Positions 1-5,978 of a DNA stretch of 6,244 nt are shown here, in pieces; within the stretch, counting starts at the first letter, position 1, and each line of letters begins with the position of its first letter. The DNA is from Actinomycetes bacterium (GTDB lineage: Bacteria; Actinomycetota; Actinomycetes; Propionibacteriales; Nocardioidaceae): assembly GCA_023252095.1 (NCBI GenBank), contig JAHEXN010000066.1:5431-11674 (forward strand). The letters run 5' to 3'. Under the pieces are notes generated by a model. That model worked only from the letters and a program-made list of their open reading frames with translations, was not told the origin of the DNA and made no database searches. The position numbers and the translations under genes were made by a program.

Positions 1-2544
1 GCCCGGCGGGCGCAGGAGCAGCACGGTGTCCTGGCCCGCGAGGTCGCGGTCGCCACGACGCGTCTCCAGGAGACGGTCGCCGCGCGCAGCGAGGCCGAGG
101 CCGCCTACACGACCGAGGAGCGCCGCATCGCGGGTCTGCTCCGCGCCGCCGCCGACCAGCGCGAGGGCCTCGCCCGACTCCACGGACAGGTCAACGCGAT
201 TCGTCTGCGCGCGGAAGCGACCGATGCCGAGCTCGGGCGGCTTACGGCATCGCGCGACGACGCGGTCGCCCGTGCCGACGCCGCCCAGCAGGAGTTCACG
301 GCGCTCGAGTCGCAGATCGCGGGTCTGTCGGCAGGGGAGTCGGGGCTCGACGAGCGGCTCGCCGCCGCGGAGGCCGAGCTCGGTGGCATCGACGCCGAGG
401 TCGCCGAGATCGTCATGGCGGTGCAGGCCCTCGAGCGCAACGAGGCCGCCCTGGTGGCCCGCAAGGAGGCGCTCGAGATCGGGCTGGCCCGCAAGGACGG
501 GGCTGGGGCACTGCTCGCGGCGTCCGACGAGCTCAGCGGCCTGCTCGGCTCGGTCGCCGCGCTGCTGACCGTGCGATCCGGTTACGAGGCGGCGATCGCC
601 TCAGCGCTGGGCTCTGCCGCGGACGCCGTCGCCGTCGACCACCTCGACACCGCGGTCAACGCGATGGAGAAGCTCAAGAGCGAGGACCTCGGCCGCGCCG
701 GTCTGCTGCTGGGCGCCGCCGATGGTCTCGACGACGCCGACTGGCCGGGTCTGCCCGACTTCGCGACGTATGCGGTCGATGTCGTCGACGGTCCGACCAC
801 GCTCGACGGGGCCCTGCGCCGGCTGCTCTTCAAGGTCGCCGTGGTCGACGACCTCGACCGGGCGCGCGCCCTCGTGCGTCAGGCGTCGGACGTCACCGCG
901 GTCACGCGCGACGGCGACATGCTCGGCGCCCACTTCGCCTCAGGAGGCTCGACCTCGACCGAGAGCCTGATCGAGGTCAAGGCCGCGGTCGACGAGGCCG
1001 TCACCGACCTCGAGCGCACGCGTCACGACCTCGAGCGCTCCCGGTTCGCGCAGCAGGCCCTGTCGGACCGGCGTCAGAAGGCGCAGGCCAGTGTCGACGC
1101 GGTGCTCGAGCAGCTGCACGAGTCCGATGCCGAGATGGCCGCCGTCGCCGAGTCGCTCGGTCGTCTCGGGTCCTCCGCACGGGCCGCACGGGCCGAGTCC
1201 GAGCGCCTGGAGCAGTCGATCGCGGAGGCCAAGGCCTCCCAGGAGCGCGACCTCGAGGGCCTCGCCGAGCTCGAGGACCGGCTGGCGCAGGCGGAGTCCG
1301 CGCCAGAGACCGAGCCCGACACGACCGAGCTCGAGACCCTGGCCGAGGCCGCCTCCGCTGCGCGGCGTGCCGAGACGGAGGCGCGTCTCGCGCTGCGCAC
1401 CAACGAGGAGCGCGCGCGGGCCCTGGAGGGTCAGGTCAAGGCGCTCGTGGAGTCAGCCGAGGCGGAACGGCAGGCCCGTCGCCGCGCGGCGGAGCGACGC
1501 GCGCGCCAGGTCCGCGAGGCCGAGGTCGCCCGTGTCGTGATCGCCGCGACCGACCAGGTGCTCGTGCACCTGGGCCTCTCGATCGACCAGGCTGCCGCGC
1601 TGCGCACCGAGATCGAGCAGTCGCGCGCCAGCAGCGAGACCGAGCTACGGGAGGTGCGCACCCGCCTGCGGGGGCTGAGCGAGGAGCTCGAAGCCTTGAA
1701 GGACTCGGTGCACCGCGACGAGATGGCCCGCGCCGAGCTGCGGATGCGGCTCGAGGCGTTGGAGTCCCGCTCCCTGGAGGAGCTCGGGCTCGAGGTCGAC
1801 GCGCTCGTCGCGGAGTACGGCCCTGAGGTCCCGGTGCCCACGTACGACGACGAGGGCGAGGCCCTCGACCCGCGGCCGTACGTGCGCGAGGAGCAGAGCA
1901 AGCGCCTCCGCGCGGCCGAGCGTGGTCTCGCGATGCTGGGCAAGGTCAACCCGCTCGCCCTCGAGGAGTTCAGCGCCCTCGAGGAACGGCACCAGTACCT
2001 GTCGGACCAGATGGCCGACCTCAAGAAGACCTCGGCCGATCTCATGGCGATCGTCGAGGACGTCGACGCCACGGTGGAGCGGGTCTTCACCGAGGCCTGG
2101 TACGACGTCGAGCGGGAGTTCGAGGGCGTGTTCGGTCGCCTGTTCCCCGGGGGTGAGGGACGCCTGATCCTCACGGATCCGCAGAACATGCTGCTGACGG
2201 GTATCGAGGTCGAGGCGCGTCCCCCCGGCAAGAAGGTCAAGCGCCTCTCGCTGCTGTCGGGCGGCGAGCGGTCCCTCGTGGCCGTCGCGTTCCTCGTGGC
2301 GTTGTTCAAGGCGCGACCCAGTCCGTTCTACATCCTCGACGAGGTCGAGGCGGCCCTCGACGACACCAACCTCGGGCGCCTGCTGGAGATCTACGAGGAG
2401 CTGCGTGCCAACTCCCAGCTCGTCGTGATCACGCACCAGAAGCGCACGATGGAGGTCGCCGACGCCCTGTACGGCGTCTCGATGCGGGGCGACGGTGTCT
2501 CGGCGGTCATCAGCCAGCGGCTGCGCGAGCAGGAGCCCGTGTGA
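1..2544 (+). CDS. smc: Chromosome segregation ATPase SMC, C-terminal 847 codons (5' end outside window)
   Basis: SMC is the ATPase core of bacterial condensin; with ScpA and ScpB it compacts and separates sister chromosomes. The frame is open from base 1, and SMC proteins are usually near 1,180 residues, so about 340 residues are missing to the left, including the Walker A P-loop. Codons 1 to ~178 are the end of the first coiled-coil arm, rich in Ala, Glu and Arg. Codons ~180-320 look like the dimerising hinge, ending in a GG turn (GAHFASGGST). Codons ~325-635 are the returning coil. The C-terminal ATPase lobe carries the ABC signature LSGGER (codons 752-757), Walker B FYILDE (776-781), a D-loop (ALDD) and the switch histidine in VVITH (808-812). 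The gene ends in TGA overlapping the next start by 4 nt, so the two are probably co-transcribed. The frame is intact within the window. The family call is certain. Confidence 0.97.
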   Translation, partial: ARRAQEQHGVLAREVAVATTRLQETVAARSEAEAAYTTEERRIAGLLRAAADQREGLARLHGQVNAIRLRAEATDAELGRLTASRDDAVARADAAQQEFTALESQIAGLSAGESGLDERLAAAEAELGGIDAEVAEIVMAVQALERNEAALVARKEALEIGLARKDGAGALLAASDELSGLLGSVAALLTVRSGYEAAIASALGSAADAVAVDHLDTAVNAMEKLKSEDLGRAGLLLGAADGLDDADWPGLPDFATYAVDVVDGPTTLDGALRRLLFKVAVVDDLDRARALVRQASDVTAVTRDGDMLGAHFASGGSTSTESLIEVKAAVDEAVTDLERTRHDLERSRFAQQALSDRRQKAQASVDAVLEQLHESDAEMAAVAESLGRLGSSARAARAESERLEQSIAEAKASQERDLEGLAELEDRLAQAESAPETEPDTTELETLAEAASAARRAETEARLALRTNEERARALEGQVKALVESAEAERQARRRAAERRARQVREAEVARVVIAATDQVLVHLGLSIDQAAALRTEIEQSRASSETELREVRTRLRGLSEELEALKDSVHRDEMARAELRMRLEALESRSLEELGLEVDALVAEYGPEVPVPTYDDEGEALDPRPYVREEQSKRLRAAERGLAMLGKVNPLALEEFSALEERHQYLSDQMADLKKTSADLMAIVEDVDATVERVFTEAWYDVEREFEGVFGRLFPGGEGRLILTDPQNMLLTGIEVEARPPGKKVKRLSLLSGGERSLVAVAFLVALFKARPSPFYILDEVEAALDDTNLGRLLEIYEELRANSQLVVITHQKRTMEVADALYGVSMRGDGVSAVISQRLREQEPV
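2531..2535 (+). promoter_or_regulatory. Ribosome binding site for the thioesterase gene
   Basis: AGGAG lies 5 nt before the GTG at 2541, inside the last codons of smc. It supports this GTG as the start and fits translational coupling across the GTGA overlap. Confidence 0.7.
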
Positions 2545-2993
2545 GCGAGTCGGACCACACCGAGGACCCCACGACCCGGCGACGTTCCGACTACCCAGAG
2601 CTGCGTCGGATCACGACCCGGTGGGAGGACGAGGACGTCTACGGCCACGTCAACAACGTCGTCTACTACTCGTACTTCGACACCGCGGTCAACGCGTTCC
2701 TCATCGAGGCCACGGGCACCGACACCCGCAAGCTCCCCGCGTACGGTGTGGTCGCCGAGACGAGCTGCCGGTTCCTGCGCGAGCTGCGGTTCCCGGCCGA
2801 CGTCGAGGCCGGCCTGCGCGTCACGCGGCTCGGTTCGTCGAGCGTCGTGTACGAGATCGGCCTGTTCCAGGGCGAGGCAGAGTCGCCCGCCGCGGTGGGC
2901 CGATTCGTCCACGTCTACGTGACCGGCGAGGACCGTTCCGTCACCCCCGTGCCCGACGTGATCCGCGCCGTGCTGGAGCCGCTCGCGGTCTGA
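2541..2993 (+). CDS. Hotdog-fold acyl-CoA thioesterase (4HBT-like)
   Basis: A 150-residue protein of the 4-hydroxybenzoyl-CoA thioesterase-like hotdog family, which hydrolyses acyl-CoA thioesters in the cytoplasm. The core signature is at residues 27-48: RW, then D32 in the DxxGHVNN motif (32-39), then VVYYSYFDTA. By family analogy D32 is the probable catalytic aspartate. The helix and strands that follow (GVVAETSCRF, VEAGLRVTRLGSSSVVYEIGL, AVGRFVHVYV) match the single-domain layout, and the length is normal for the family. The first ~20 residues are polar and probably disordered. The GTG start overlaps the smc stop (GTGA) and has AGGAG 5 nt upstream. The natural substrate cannot be read from the sequence. 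Co-location with smc does not indicate a shared function; it looks like a housekeeping hitchhiker in the operon. Confidence 0.9.
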   Translation: MSESDHTEDPTTRRRSDYPELRRITTRWEDEDVYGHVNNVVYYSYFDTAVNAFLIEATGTDTRKLPAYGVVAETSCRFLRELRFPADVEAGLRVTRLGSSSVVYEIGLFQGEAESPAAVGRFVHVYVTGEDRSVTPVPDVIRAVLEPLAV

Positions 2994-2996
2994 GGC

Positions 2997-3018
2997 GGGT
3001 CGGGCGAAGCCCCGCCCC
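2997..3018 (+). terminator. GC-rich hairpin after the thioesterase stop, possible terminator
   Basis: Three bases after the stop codon, GGGTCGGGC (2997-3005) can pair with GCCCCGCCCC (3009-3018) around a GAA loop, with one bulge and one mismatch. There is no T-tract, only TT, as is common for hairpin terminators in high-GC actinobacteria. It lies between convergent genes, so a stop for the smc operon is expected here. Folding was judged by eye. Confidence 0.4.
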
Positions 3019-3045
3019 TTGAGGTGCGAGGAACGAGCCTCGAAA
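3019..3045 (+). repeat. Intergenic palindromic repeat, copy A (short core)
   Basis: The arms TTGAGGTGCGA (3019-3029) and GAGCCTCGAAA (3035-3045) flank a 5-nt core (GGAAC). Each arm is matched perfectly, 11 of 11, by the reverse complement in copy B. The unit is itself an imperfect palindrome (GAGG/CCTC, flanked by CCCC 3015-3018 and GGGG 3046-3049). From memory, closely similar sequences are scattered between genes in Nocardioidaceae and relatives. A role in bidirectional termination or as a REP-like element is inference. Confidence 0.65.
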
Positions 3046-3073
3046 GGGGTACCGCCACCCATCATCTGACCGT

Positions 3074-3115
3074 GGTTTCGAGGCTCACGCGCTGGAGCGC
3101 GTTCGCACCTCAACC
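3074..3115 (-). repeat. Intergenic palindromic repeat, copy B (inverted, long core)
   Basis: This is the inverted counterpart of copy A. TTTCGAGGCTC (3076-3086) and TCGCACCTCAA (3103-3113) are exact reverse complements of copy A's two arms. The core between them is 16 nt and is a perfect palindrome, ACGCGCT-GG-AGCGCGT (3087-3102), extending the hairpin well beyond copy A's 5-nt core. The outer bases GGTT (3074-3077) and AACC (3112-3115) also pair. Copies A and B can fold separately or pair with each other into a long cruciform between the two convergent stop codons. Confidence 0.65.
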
Positions 3116-3132
3116 AGCGGGGTGGTGGCGGG

Positions 3133-4017
3133 TCAGCCGATCAGGACGTCGACGGCGTGGGCGATCCACGGCACGGCCAGGAAGACGGTCGGTGCGACGA
3201 GCACGACGACCGAGATGGTCCAGGCGAGGGTCGTGGCCCACCAGCGGGTCGGGGGATGCTGCAGTCGTTCGAGGCGGAGCAGCGCCTCGCTGCCGACCCC
3301 CATCGCGCCCTCCGGCGCGTGGCTGCCCGCGAGCGTCACGATCGCCCCGGCCAGGGCGCGGTCGCCCGTGACGCGGCGGGCGGCGTCGTCGGCGAGGAGC
3401 TCGACCATGACCCGGCTCTGGGCCAGGGGCGCGTCGGTGCGCAGGATCCGCGGGTAGGCGGCGCGCAGGAACTCGAAGCCCTCGAGGACGAGATCGTGCC
3501 GGGCGCCCACGTGCGCGCGCTCGTGGGCGAGGACCGCGCGGAGCTCGTCGTCGCCCAGGCGATCGATCGTGCCGCTGGAGACCACGACGCGCGCCTGCGT
3601 GCGATCGGGCAGGCAGTACGCCACGAGTGCCTCGTGCTGGAGCACGCGCAACGCCGGCGACCTCCCGTCGGGCTCGCCGAGCAGGTCGACGAGCTCGCGC
3701 TGACGACGCCGGCGGGTGCCGGTGCGACGCCAGACGGTCCAGGCCGCCCACCAGAAGCGCGCCCACACCAGCACCCCGACGAGCAGCACCAGCACGTGGA
3801 GCACGACCCGCCACGGGGACGGGTCCTGCTCCGACACGAGCCAGAGCGCGGTCGAGAGCCCGGCGCCGGAGATCGCGAGGATCGCCGCGAGCGCCAGGGA
3901 CTGCCACATCACGATGCCGGCCGCGGGGGAGCGGTACGGCCAGGACGCGCGCGCCAGCAGGGCCGGGACCGGGAGGGCCAGCGCCACCCCGATCAGCCCC
4001 AGCAGAAGGGGTGTCAC
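3133..4017 (-). CDS. BlaR1/M56-family membrane zinc metalloprotease, no sensor domain
   Basis: A 294-residue membrane protein of peptidase family M56. In BlaR1/MecR1 systems this domain, once activated, triggers inactivation of the BlaI/MecI repressor. The zinc site is clear: HERAH (165-169) is the HExxH motif, and E206 with D210 (ELLAD) is the probable third-ligand helix. Hydrophobic segments lie at about 1-22, 32-61, 69-96 and 258-289, leaving the protease on a central, basic-flanked loop (97-255). The chain ends just after the last membrane segment, so the extracellular penicillin-binding domain of staphylococcal BlaR1 is absent. The mycobacterial Rv1845c-type proteins are similarly short. 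Its GTG start overlaps the blaI stop by 4 nt (GTGA), with no strong Shine-Dalgarno sequence, suggesting translational coupling. What it senses is unknown. A BlaR name is reasonable by position and domain, but beta-lactam sensing is not shown. Confidence 0.9.
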   Translation of the reverse strand: MTPLLLGLIGVALALPVPALLARASWPYRSPAAGIVMWQSLALAAILAISGAGLSTALWLVSEQDPSPWRVVLHVLVLLVGVLVWARFWWAAWTVWRRTGTRRRRQRELVDLLGEPDGRSPALRVLQHEALVAYCLPDRTQARVVVSSGTIDRLGDDELRAVLAHERAHVGARHDLVLEGFEFLRAAYPRILRTDAPLAQSRVMVELLADDAARRVTGDRALAGAIVTLAGSHAPEGAMGVGSEALLRLERLQHPPTRWWATTLAWTISVVVLVAPTVFLAVPWIAHAVDVLIG

Positions 4018-4388
4018 ACCCCGTCGAGCGCCCGTCGCAGGGCGGCCGCCTCCGCAGGGTCGACCGAGCGCGCGAAGTGGACCAGCGCGGACGTGCGGTC
4101 GCCCGAGGCGTCGAGCGCGGCGTCGATGAGCTCAGCCGTGGCGGACTCGCGCGACTGGCTCGGGGTGTAGCGGAACGCGCGGCCGTCGCGCTCGCGGTCG
4201 ACCATCTCCTTGGCGCCGAGGCGGTCGAGCACGGTCATGACGGTCGTGTAGGCCAGGCCGCGTCCCTCGCCCGTGCCGGCCTCCAGGGCGTCCTGCACCT
4301 CGCGCACCGACATCGGCCCGGAGGCGTCCCACAGCACGTTCATGATGGCGCGCTCGAGCTCTCCGGGACGGGTCGTGGATCGGGTCAC
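4014..4388 (-). CDS. blaI: BlaI/MecI/CopY-family winged-helix repressor
   Basis: A 124-residue dimeric DNA-binding repressor, normal length for the family. The winged helix spans about residues 9-75: LERAIMNVLW, then SVREV (27-31), the recognition-helix region LAYTTVMTVLDRL (45-57), and the wing DGRAFRY (68-74). Residues ~80-124 are the dimerisation tail, with LVHFARSVDPAE (102-113) aligning to the staphylococcal stretch that contains the N-F bond cut during induction; here the bond would be H104-F105. The start is GTG at 4388, which gives the standard N-terminus. A TAGACT -10 element only 7 nt upstream suggests a leaderless message. The gene overlaps the M56 protease gene and diverges from cydA. 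Three palindromes upstream are probably its binding sites. Family membership is firm; the target genes are inferred. Confidence 0.94.
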   Translation of the reverse strand: MTRSTTRPGELERAIMNVLWDASGPMSVREVQDALEAGTGEGRGLAYTTVMTVLDRLGAKEMVDRERDGRAFRYTPSQSRESATAELIDAALDASGDRTSALVHFARSVDPAEAAALRRALDGV

Positions 4389-4395
4389 GGGTCAA

Positions 4396-4401
4396 AGTCT
4401 A
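4396..4401 (-). promoter_or_regulatory. Probable blaI promoter -10 (TAGACT), leaderless transcript
   Basis: On the minus strand TAGACT fits the actinobacterial TAnnnT -10 pattern, and it is the only such match on that strand within the gap. The first base of the GTG start codon lies 8 nt beyond it (7 intervening bases), the usual distance to a transcription start, and no Shine-Dalgarno precedes the GTG. Transcription therefore may begin at the start codon itself. No convincing -35 is visible. The element overlaps the edge of operator 1. Confidence 0.5.
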
Positions 4402-4416
4402 CTACGTGACGTAGGA
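4400..4416. promoter_or_regulatory. Operator 1, BlaI-type 17-bp palindrome (blaI side)
   Basis: TACTACGTGACGTAGGA is a palindrome about a central G at 4408, with one arm mismatch (position 4415). It differs at only one base from the reverse complement of operator 3. It overlaps the probable blaI -10 and lies 11 nt upstream of the start codon, so a bound dimer would block the promoter. Known BlaI/MecI operators contain TACTACA or TACA half-sites, and TACTACG is close to these. Confidence 0.75.
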
Positions 4417-4451
4417 CTCACGGGTGTGGGCTTCGTCGCTCTCGAACGATG

Positions 4452-4468
4452 TACTACGATCCGTAGTA
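4452..4468. promoter_or_regulatory. Operator 2, BlaI-type 17-bp palindrome
   Basis: TACTACGATCCGTAGTA has perfect 7-bp arms (TACTACG/CGTAGTA) around a 3-nt centre. It covers the only plus-strand TAnnnT match in the gap. Its centre is 52 bp from operator 1 and 19 bp from operator 3. Confidence 0.78.
4455..4460 (+). promoter_or_regulatory. Candidate cydA promoter -10 (TACGAT)
   Basis: TACGAT is the only TAnnnT match on the plus strand of the divergent gap; a weak TTCGTC (4432-4437) sits 17 bp upstream as a possible -35. Transcription would start near 4467, leaving a leader of roughly 57 nt. The element lies inside operator 2, so part of its sequence is explained by the operator itself. Low certainty. 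Confidence 0.3.
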
Positions 4469-4470
4469 GT

Positions 4471-4487
4471 TACTACGTCACGTAGTA
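4471..4487. promoter_or_regulatory. Operator 3, perfect 17-bp BlaI-type palindrome (cydA side)
   Basis: TACTACGTCACGTAGTA is a perfect palindrome with 8-bp arms around a central C at 4479. It is the best of the three copies and starts 2 nt after operator 2 ends. The centre-to-centre distance of 19 bp would place two dimers on nearly the same face of the DNA, allowing cooperative binding. It lies 36 nt before the cydA start codon. Confidence 0.8.
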
Positions 4488-4496
4488 GAAAGTCCC

Positions 4497-4510
4497 CTCG
4501 AGACTCGAGA
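4497..4510 (+). repeat. Tandem CTCGAGA repeat in the cydA leader
   Basis: Two exact copies of CTCGAGA run head to tail (4497-4503, 4504-4510), ending 13 nt before cydA. As CTCGAG is self-complementary the two copies can form a short hairpin. The stretch occupies the place where a Shine-Dalgarno would lie a little downstream; no clear one is seen. It may be chance. Confidence 0.4.
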
Positions 4511-4523
4511 CAGTGGGCCCCGC

Positions 4524-5957
4524 ATGGAAGCGCTCGACATCGCCCGGTGGCAGTTCGGCATCACGACCGTCTACCACTTCTTCTTCGTGCCGGTCACGAT
4601 CGGCCTGATCTTCCTGGTCGCGATCCTGCAGACCTGCTGGTACCGCACCGGCGACGAGCGGTACCTGCGGCTCACCCGGTTCTTCGGGAAGCTCTTCCTC
4701 ATCAACTTCGCGATGGGCATCGTCACGGGCATCGTGCAGGAGTTCCAGTTCGGCATGAACTGGAGCGACTACTCCCGCTTCGTCGGCGACGTGTTCGGGG
4801 CCCCGCTCGCGATCGAGGGGCTGCTCGCCTTCTTCATGGAGTCGACGTTCCTCGGTCTCTGGATCTTCGGGTGGGACCGGCTCAAGCCGTCGATCCACCT
4901 CGCCACGATCTGGATCGCCGCCTTCGGCACGGTGCTGTCGGCCTATTTCATCCTGGCGGCGAACTCCTTCATGCAGAACCCCGTGGGCTTCGCGTTCAAT
5001 CCCGAGAGCGGTCGCGCCGAGCTCACCGACTTCATGGCGGTCATGACCAACCCCGTCGTGCTCGCGACGTTCCCGCACACGATCTTCGCGTGCTTCATGG
5101 TGGGCGGCGCGTTCGTGGCCGGCGTGAGCCTGTGGCGGTTGATGCGTCATCCCGCCGAGGACGGCGGGGTCGACGACGGGGCGTTCCGCACGTCGTTCCG
5201 CCTCGGTGCGGTCGTGCTGCTGGTCGCCGGCCTGGGCACCATGATCTCGGGAGACTTCCAGGGCAAGGTCATGACCGAGGTCCAGCCGATGAAGATGGCC
5301 GCGGCAGAGGGCCTGTACGAGGACGAGGCCCCCGCCTCGTTCTCAGCCTTAACGATCGGCACGCTCGACGGCACCGAACCCGTCCTGGAGCTCAAGGTCC
5401 CGCACCTGCTGTCGTACCTCGGCACAGGAACGTGGGACGGCGAGATCCGCGGCATCAACTCCCTGCAGGCCGAGTACGAGGAGCTCTACGGACCGGGCGA
5501 CTACGCCCCCAACATCCCGGTGACGTACTGGACGTTCCGCGCCATGATCACCGCCGGTGGCCTGTCAATGGCGCTGGCGGCCTGGATGCTGTGGACGACA
5601 CGGAAGGGACGCACGCCGTCGACGCGGACGTTCGCGGGTCGCTGGATGCTGCGCTGGGCCGTCGTGCTGCCCTTCCTGCCGCTCGTCGCGAACTCCTTCG
5701 GCTGGATCTTCACCGAGATGGGCCGACAGCCCTGGCTCGTCTTCGGCCTGCTGCCCACCTCGGCGGGAGTCTCCCCGAGCGTCTCGGCCGGCACGGTGCT
5801 GATGAGCCTGATCGGCTTCACGGCGCTCTACGGAGTGCTCGCCGTGATCGAGGTCAGGCTCATGCTGCGCACGATCCGCGGCGGGCTCCCCGCAGCTGAC
5901 CCGCCCCAGCCCGAGCACGACCGCGACCCCGACGCGCCTCTCGCGTTCGCGTACTGA
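4524..5957 (+). CDS. cydA: Cytochrome bd quinol oxidase subunit I
   Basis: CydA holds the three haems and the quinol site of cytochrome bd, a membrane terminal oxidase that reduces oxygen to water and supports respiration at low oxygen or when the aa3 branch is impaired. The 477-residue chain has about nine membrane segments (near 14-36, 55-75, 95-118, 126-146, 184-205, 225-243, 336-358, 378-396, 422-446). Conserved residues align with E. coli CydA: H18 (E. coli H19), E98 and E106 (E99, E107), H185 (H186, haem b558), K257 and E262 in the quinol loop (K252, E257), M341 (M393, haem b558) and the GRQPW motif (400-404). The quinol loop (~244-335) is the short form, explaining the length below the 522 residues of E. 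coli. ATG at 4524 gives the normal N-terminus, although its Shine-Dalgarno is weak. Leu276 is encoded by TTA, rare in such GC-rich DNA. The gene is followed by cydB after 32 nt and diverges from blaI. Confidence 0.97.
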   Translation: MEALDIARWQFGITTVYHFFFVPVTIGLIFLVAILQTCWYRTGDERYLRLTRFFGKLFLINFAMGIVTGIVQEFQFGMNWSDYSRFVGDVFGAPLAIEGLLAFFMESTFLGLWIFGWDRLKPSIHLATIWIAAFGTVLSAYFILAANSFMQNPVGFAFNPESGRAELTDFMAVMTNPVVLATFPHTIFACFMVGGAFVAGVSLWRLMRHPAEDGGVDDGAFRTSFRLGAVVLLVAGLGTMISGDFQGKVMTEVQPMKMAAAEGLYEDEAPASFSALTIGTLDGTEPVLELKVPHLLSYLGTGTWDGEIRGINSLQAEYEELYGPGDYAPNIPVTYWTFRAMITAGGLSMALAAWMLWTTRKGRTPSTRTFAGRWMLRWAVVLPFLPLVANSFGWIFTEMGRQPWLVFGLLPTSAGVSPSVSAGTVLMSLIGFTALYGVLAVIEVRLMLRTIRGGLPAADPPQPEHDRDPDAPLAFAY

Positions 5958-5978
5958 CCACCGACCGGACACCACCCC

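Noticed and set aside
1006..1047. Near-tandem 21-nt repeat encoding DLERTRH / DLERSRF in smc
   Set aside because: It follows the heptad pattern of the coiled-coil arm and codon preference; no sign of a mobile or functional DNA repeat.
1431..2309. Minus-strand open frame opposite smc (292 codons)
   Set aside because: Ser/Arg-rich translation antisense to the conserved SMC ATPase lobe, with no recognisable domain.
3157..4170. Long plus-strand open frame opposite the M56 protease and blaI genes (337 codons)
   Set aside because: Low-complexity Arg/Gly/Ala/Asp-rich translation antisense to two genes with clear catalytic and DNA-binding motifs; a high-GC artefact.
4389..4523. Search for a Rex or Crp/Fnr site, usual regulators of cyd genes
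   Set aside because: No TTGTGA-N6-TCACAA or TGTGA-N6-TCACA-like palindrome is present; the only symmetric elements are the TACTAC palindromes and the short CTCGAG and GGGCCC motifs.
4473..5150. Long minus-strand open frame opposite the start of cydA (225 codons)
   Set aside because: It is a GC-skew shadow of cydA, rich in His, Glu, Arg and Asp with no domain, and would start inside operator 3.
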